Shown: in pieces, positions 57,986-64,000 of the stretch | Numbering within the stretch: position 1 is the stretch's first letter | Layout of the letters: each line of letters starts with the position of its first letter | Assembly: GCA_038501625.1 (NCBI GenBank) | Contig: JAZAYU010000061.1 | Span: 1,104,303-1,168,302, forward strand | Direction of reading: 5' to 3' | Length of the DNA: 64,000 bases | Source of the DNA: Corbicula japonica | Taxonomy: Eukaryota; Mollusca; Bivalvia; Venerida; Cyrenidae | Notes under the pieces: generated by a model | Databases searched by the model: none | Told to the model about the DNA's origin: nothing | Seen by the model: only the letters and a program-made list of their open reading frames with translations | Program-made: the position numbers and the translations under genes

Positions 57986-60404
57986 TGCACGCATCGGATC
58001 ACATTTTCCCTTTTTTTTTTAAAGAAATGCTTGATTTTTTTTTATAAAACGAGTCAAGGCTGTCTACCTACCTTTCCCGATCAAAATAAACGTTGACAGT
58101 ACCGTCACCGGAACTTTGCGGTAAAGGTTGTGCGCAACCATCCATCCCCACTCCCCACTCTGGGTAAAAACAATTTTTCTATTGTATATGTTGACTGTAA
58201 GCAACATTGTAAACATTACCTTCACGGTCTTTTTCTTCACAGTTGCTGTAAAATGCAGAATTTGAAATTGTGATATGAATTCCTCTTGTTGGAAATTTAA
58301 TCTAAAGTTTGTCTTACCTTCTTTACTTTAAGTTCGAATATCAAACTATTCATGTCTGAAGCAATTAATTTGGGATAACTGACTTGTGTGTTAATGATGT
58401 TCTTGTTCCGTTCCGAATTATTAAATAAAATTTCTTTAATTGCTAATAATCAAAATGAATCTGACAGTTAAGTCCGTTTCATATCTTAAAACTGGGAATA
58501 TAAAAGAATACATCATGTTCACTTGTTTTTATGCCTAGTGCATCGGCCTAGAATGCGGCCTCGATTTTCAAATTTAAGGATACAGCGAACATGGCGATCT
58601 TGCGGCTTATATATTTACCCATAGCTTAGTTAAATGTCAATGGTTTACAAAAGAATGTAGGATATTTGATGGTTATTTAATAAAAAAAAATGGAAATGAT
58701 GTATCTTGCTTTGTGTGTAAGTTTTAAGTTGATACTCTTATTCCTTGCTAAAAAATTTAAATTATATGATCGTATAGTTAGGACATTGGTTAAGTTTAAA
58801 TCGTACTTACATAAATCATAAATACAACGGATATAAGGATAGTCTCAAGATTTTTTGCGCAAAACTACTCGCTATTCGGGAAAAACATCGTACAAAAGTA
58901 TCATTTGTCAGTAATAGTAAGACATCAATATATAAAGGAAGACATCAATATATAAACGAAGAGATCAGAATATAACAGAACAGAACATTGTTAAACCACT
59001 TATCCATCAGCACACACGAACTTACTCAAATTTTATAACCCGCATATCTCAGGTAAAACTCCCGCAGCCGACGATTATAGTCAGATAACCGGTGATTTTG
59101 GAGCCGATTTACAAGGAATTTCAAGTCATATGTGGACAACAGCAGACGCGACACAATTCCTGGTTACTAAAGTTTACTTAAAATATTACATATGAAAGTG
59201 CACAGCTTCCGGATTTCACATAATGTGAACTACATTGTAATAGTGTAGATTCTAGTTGGTGGTACTATTTACAATGTAGGCATTGTTTTTTTTCCTTGTT
59301 TGGTATTATGAAATATTTACTAGGTGCTAAGTGACGAAACAAACATATTGTCAACAATTTATTACAAAACAGCACTCAAATACTATATTTAAAATGTAGG
59401 TTAGTTATATTATTCATCTCAGTTTGATGATCAAGTAATAACAGGGGAAGTAACAATGAAAGATCCTGCACAGCAGTTTCATGTAAGGGTTGCTTCTCTT
59501 TCATCTGGCTAGATAATATACCACAACCCACCTGCCAATCAATATCCATATAACACCAACGCAAACTAAAAGTAAACTTCTAACAATTAAACACCAACGC
59601 ACATTTAAAATAACAACTAAACCTAAAATTCTATCAGATACAAATTGTTTATTGACAAACTACATTGCACACTGTTTTTTTCGAATGGTTGATAATGTTT
59701 TAGTTTCCGTGGAATAACTCACTAACAACTGAAAACAACTGTTCTTGCTAATGAATCTTTCTGGTTCTGGTGGGATTCGTACCGATGATGCTAAAACCAA
59801 ATATGCATGTTGCCCTCATTTCCATGTGGTCACATAATTCTAAATATTTAAAACATTTTTATAATGATTTATATTTAACAATGCACGTCTACGATAATAT
59901 TTATTTGTGGTACATCGTTACAAAACAAAACTATGTTATGGGGTGAGAACGAACCGAATATCATTGAAAACACGGTCCTTGTTTTCAGATCACAGTTCAT
60001 TTGGACGTTCATAATTATAATGTTACAATTACTGCAACAGAAGCTAGTCTATGTGTGACCTTATCAGCTGACCCTACAGACATGTTACGTCAGCTTTACA
60101 CGGCTTGATTGACCTTAGCTAGGGGTCGCGACCCCGTGTGCCCTTTCTCGGACATTGTTAAAAGTTCAGTAAATTACCCTCTATGTTAGGGGTCCGGAGA
60201 GTACTTGTGACTTAATGAATAAGTCGTAAGATGCCGACCACCTTGCCAGAGTGCATTCCATAGCTGTTTAATGAGACGATGAAAAGAATGTAAAGTTTAG
60301 CTGGTTACCTACGGGTTAGCGTTAAGTTTGCCGCGACTCTATTGAGAAGAAAGTAGAATTTAGTATAGATCTGAACATTTAACAAATAATATACAATCGA
60401 ACGA
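57986..60404. other. Intergenic DNA, nothing recognised
   Basis: AT-rich, no gene. A 26-nt open stretch bounded by splice-like signals on the minus strand (58220-58245) is noted separately. Confidence 0.35.
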
Positions 60405-60641
60405 ATTAATCCTTACTCCATCTTACTCCATTTTTACGCGTTTGCGACCATTATAGATCCAGATCAGTCGATACATTCGTGTCTGATCAGGATCTGCACT
60501 GTTTGCAGTTTTGGGAAGAAATAACATAATGAATCAAAAAGCGAACAGTGAAGATCTTTATAAGACGGCATCGGATGTGCCAGCTGATCTGGATCTACAC
60601 TGTTCGCCAATGCCATGAAGGAGTGTATAATAGAGGAAGGG
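60405..60641 (+). mobile_element. P1 double-hairpin element, diverged
   Basis: Left TTAATCCTTACTCC with a short duplication of TTACTCCAT; right GAGGAAGGGAAAA. Both hairpins recognisable. It is the only P1 copy right of 44 kb. Confidence 0.7.
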
Positions 60642-61058
60642 AAAACATTCTAATCCGAATGATTGATGAACAGATGAAATGTACGTCGACAATTCATTTT
60701 TTCTCATGTTTTGTCAAAATACCAGGATTTTCAATGGCATGTATCAACAAACACAGCATGACACGTTTTTGCCCATGTACCTATTTAGGTAAATTACTAT
60801 ATATTGTGGTTAGGTTAATATGAAAAAAGCAAAACGCTTTCTACAGCAAGTTGTAGTGCAGGCTGAAAATATAGCTGAAAATATAGCTGACTATTTAGCA
60901 TAGTAGATAGCATACTTAAAATGTGAAATTCACTTTGAAAAAGAAAAGCTCATTATATTCTCCAGCAAGTTTCAATACAACAGCTGAAAAATGCTACTGA
61001 CTAATTAATTAAGTAGAAAGAGTACTTGAACAAGTAAAGTTGATTACAACATCGAACC

Positions 61059-62149
61059 CAGCAAGCATTATATATCGAGCTAACATTGGACCGATAATGT
61101 CTTCAATATCGGCCCATCATCAGAAATAGATATCGGCCCACAATCGGCCTTGCAAAGTTGATGTAATATCGGCCCAACATACTTTCCGACATCAAGCCGA
61201 TATTGTTCCTAGATAAAATCGACATCGGCCCATCATCAGATTTTTATATTGGTTGCATCAGATTTTTATATCGACCCATCATCAGATTTTTATATCCACC
61301 CATCATCAGATTTCTATATCAGCTTGGCATCAAATTTCATTATCGGCTCTAGAAAAGGGCATTTTCCCCTGCACAGTCATTCTTGCAAAAATTTACACAA
61401 TGATTCAAATAATCAGATAAAATGTGATCTTTTTACTTGGCTCATCTAAATCTTTAATCGTTTAATAAACTTTATCTAATCCTATTTTGATTTTGCATAG
61501 AACAGTCGCGAAAAATTGTGACAATTGTAAACTGATGTGCCAGCACATTTACTGCAAAAGTAACATAATAAAACGGAAAGAAAAATGACTGAAAATAGGA
61601 ACAACAATAAATGATTTAGTTTAATTTCAAAGCTTACTGGCAATTATCCAGTATATCACTGAAAGTATTGCGATTTTAAATTTCGTCTTGCATACGTCGC
61701 AGCTATTCCCGAAGTGAATGAAGAGAATAAACTAATTAAAAGTTCAACATTTTTTGTCCGAATAATTTCACAATATTAAATCTTTTACCAGATCGAATTT
61801 TAAAAATAAATATAGAACATAAAATTGCCGGTTTCCAACGTGTCTTCTTCATTTCTGTATCTGACACCCTCCCCGCAGAGCTGTCGATCTTTTGGGTGTA
61901 CGTTCGTATATCACATCGCAATTGGGCCGAAATTGAAAGATCCGACTTTTTAAAATGAGAATTAGTATGAGAAATTGACGCTAAAATTTGACGGAAAATA
62001 TGGCAAATATCAATAAAATATAGAACGGAACATATTTTTACAATATAATTGCACTATACAGTCGGACGCTTATATCGGGAATATATCGGACCAATAACAT
62101 AAACTGATATCAGCAAGCCTATATTGGCCCGATATACCTGTGCTTGCTG
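61059..62149. mobile_element. Terminal-inverted-repeat element with CAGCAAGCA ends and an internal minisatellite
   Basis: CAGCAAGCATTATATATCG at the left; right end CGATATACCTGTGCTTGCTG is its inverted counterpart. Near the left end, GGCCCATCATCAGATTTTTA units repeat with a spacing of about 23 bases (61220-61330); scattered ATCGGCCC strings occur at both ends. No transposase. Confidence 0.75.
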
Positions 62150-63029
62150 TAAGTTTTGTGCTCATTACCGCACTCAGATAGGAGGGTCATGGTCAAAGTT
62201 TTCACGAATTACTATATTAGTTTATTAAATTACTAGATCAGTAATTATTACTCAATTCTATTTATGATATTGCATAACCGAGTGAAATGGAAGCGAAAAC
62301 ATCGAACCAAATACTATATAAATTGCCTGGTCTTTTTCACGCAATTAATATCCGCAGTACCTTTATGTTTCCTTCAAAAGCTTCAGATAAACACAAATAC
62401 TCCTCATGGAACATTTGATGATCAGAAATGATAGATGTTAACCACTTCAATAAGACAGTGGAAAAGGCAGAAACGATTCCAGGGCGTAAACGCTGTGCGG
62501 CTCCGGAAACGCTGGCATTTTTTTCTGAATTAAATTCCTCAGTAAGCTCTTCTTGAGTGCAAAGCGTGCAGCCATTGAACCGTGTTATTACAGCAGACGA
62601 CAAAAACTGAAGACAATCGGTTAGCAATCTCGCGCTGAATGTGTTTTATGAATGAACCGCACACCCGATCCTACTACGCTTTTAATAATGTATTACAATG
62701 CAAATGCTCTTTTATTGGTTTGAACTAAAAAGAACGCTCGCATAATGATTCGACAGCTGTCGATATCTGTCAATGATGTTTTTCTCTCTTTATTTCTTAC
62801 ATAACAACTCCCTAAGTGGTCTCGTATCACGTTCATGATCGTCATAATTATTCTGCAATGTCCCCGCTAACCCTGGACTATTGTCACTTCTGGAGAAAGT
62901 CAAGGAAAACAAGGAACGGCTAATCCCGAGTCCCACTCAGTACAAAGTCGATTACTGCTGAATCACCTTATTTCGCGTGGAAGTAATATATTGCATACTT
63001 CGCACACGAACAAATGAGGGAACTCGATC

Positions 63030-63693
63030 GTGAAAACGCAAAATCTGATTGGAAAAGTACCTAAAAAGAATCATCTTCATTACTTGTCTAAGCAAGATAA
63101 CAAACAAAGCCAGTTCGACCCTAGGCTTCCTGAAAAGAAATCTCAAGCACTGCCCAACATCCTGCAGAAAAACCGCATACCTATCACTTGTCAGATCAAC
63201 CCTAGAATATAGCTCTATTTTATGGGATCCTCACCTTCAAGGAGACATTAACAAACTAGAAAAAGTCCAAAGGAAAGCAGCAAGATTCATCACAGGTGAT
63301 TACAGATCCAAAGACCCAGGCTGCATTACTCGTATGCTGGAACAACTTGAGCTCCCGACACTACAGGAAAGAAGAAAGATGGCACGCCTAACCTTCTTCT
63401 TCAAGGTGGCTGAGGGGCTGGTGCCGGCTATGCCTGCAGATATCTATCTGGTCCCAATTCGTGGTAAGAGACAAATAAGACCAAAGTCTTTTAGTGGCTA
63501 CATCAGTGCTAACCCAGTAACACGGTCAGCAATCAACAACTCCAGGTGCTATAAACCAATACAGTGTAATTGTGAAATATACAAACAGTCATTCTTTCCA
63601 AAGACAATAATAGACTGGAACAATTTAAACGATTCGGTTGTCTGTGCCACATCATTACAGAGCTTTAAAACAGCTCTGGAAAAGTGCGACTAA
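63030..63693 (+). mobile_element. Non-LTR retrotransposon, 5'-truncated reverse-transcriptase C-terminal tail
   Basis: The last about 210 residues of a LINE ORF2-type protein. TAYLSLVRSTLEYSSILWDP and LEKVQRKAARFITGDY are the well-known post-polymerase region of jockey/CR1-type elements; the frame ends at a TAA-like stop at 63691-63693. The polymerase core with its FADD motif and the endonuclease are absent, so the copy is dead on arrival, as usual for 5'-truncated insertions. Confidence 0.85.
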
Positions 63694-63859
63694 CTTTCGC
63701 TCTCTCTCACCGCCACGCGTATACCGAAAGGTCCTGTGGTGTATACATCCAGATCCAGTTCCAGAAAGTTTGTAATCGCGACTTCCTTTCACACAACAAC
63801 GCTGCCAGGCACGCGGTTTAAGTCCACCGTTGACATCGACCAGACGTGCACACCCACAA

Positions 63860-64000
63860 GAATCACTTGCCCTTCACCGCTGTGATTTCGAGACCTACCA
63901 GGGTCAAGATCTTTCATGTGAGGAAGCTAACCAGATAGCTTGCGGAACGTCGGTGATTCTACCCAGGTGCCCGCTCGACCCTGAAAATTGCCAAAGGGGC
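63860..64000 (+). mobile_element. SINE body, 5' tRNA head missing, runs off the window
   Basis: From GAATCACTTGCCCTTCACCG onward it matches the minus-strand SINE at 48205-48460, including the B-box region (here interrupted: GCTGTGATTTCGAGACCT) and CTACCCAGGTGCCC. Confidence 0.75.

Noticed and set aside
62337..62627. 96-codon open frame on the minus strand
   Set aside because: It has no ATG near its start, no recognisable domain and no splice partner; only the promoter-like cluster beside it was kept as a weak finding.

Overview
The window is animal nuclear DNA. Genes are split into small exons by AT-rich introns with GT..AG junctions, there are two metazoan signalling and trafficking genes, and introns and intergenic DNA are crowded with short palindromic elements, tandem arrays and tRNA-derived SINEs. 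The repeat types (short double-hairpin elements ending in TTAACCCTTTCC, elements beginning AGCTCACCTGAG, and GTCGGTCGGTCTGTCGG-bearing arrays) resemble those I know from bivalve molluscs, so a bivalve is my best guess. That is an inference, not a proof.

Left half, about 1-32.5 kb, plus strand: the 3' part of a large ephexin-family Rho guanine-nucleotide exchange factor gene (DH-PH-SH3, ARHGEF5/16/19/26 type). Twenty exons were joined by hand. Every splice phase agrees and the joined frame runs without a stop from base 2 to TAA at 32466-32468, giving at least 1,588 residues; the 5' end lies outside the window. A very long disordered N-terminal region carries SP sites, proline-rich SH3 ligands and many acidic tyrosine motifs. 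It is followed by the catalytic DH, PH and SH3 domains.

Middle, about 32.5-42.4 kb: the 3' UTR of the exchange factor and intergenic DNA made largely of palindromic elements and a tandem-array element.

Right-centre, about 42.4-51.2 kb, minus strand: a complete five-exon, 458-residue synaptotagmin-like gene (short luminal N terminus, one membrane span, Cys-rich and Lys-rich linker, C2A, C2B). It lies tail-to-tail with the exchange factor. Several calcium-ligand aspartates are missing from both C2 domains, so it is probably a calcium-independent family member. Nothing in the sequence links the two genes functionally.

Right end, about 51.2-64 kb: no convincing gene. It holds palindromic repeats, SINE-like tRNA heads, a 1.1-kb terminal-inverted-repeat element with an internal minisatellite, and a 5'-truncated non-LTR retrotransposon reverse-transcriptase tail followed by a SINE fragment.

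The most interesting signals are where repeats meet splicing: an exon whose acceptor is the last unit of a 28-bp minisatellite full of acceptor-like sites; three decayed copies of an 11th exon in the following intron; a synaptotagmin splice donor at the edge of a TTAA-flanked palindromic element; and more than 25 copies of that double-hairpin element in 64 kb. I see no evidence for a wholly new multi-gene system.
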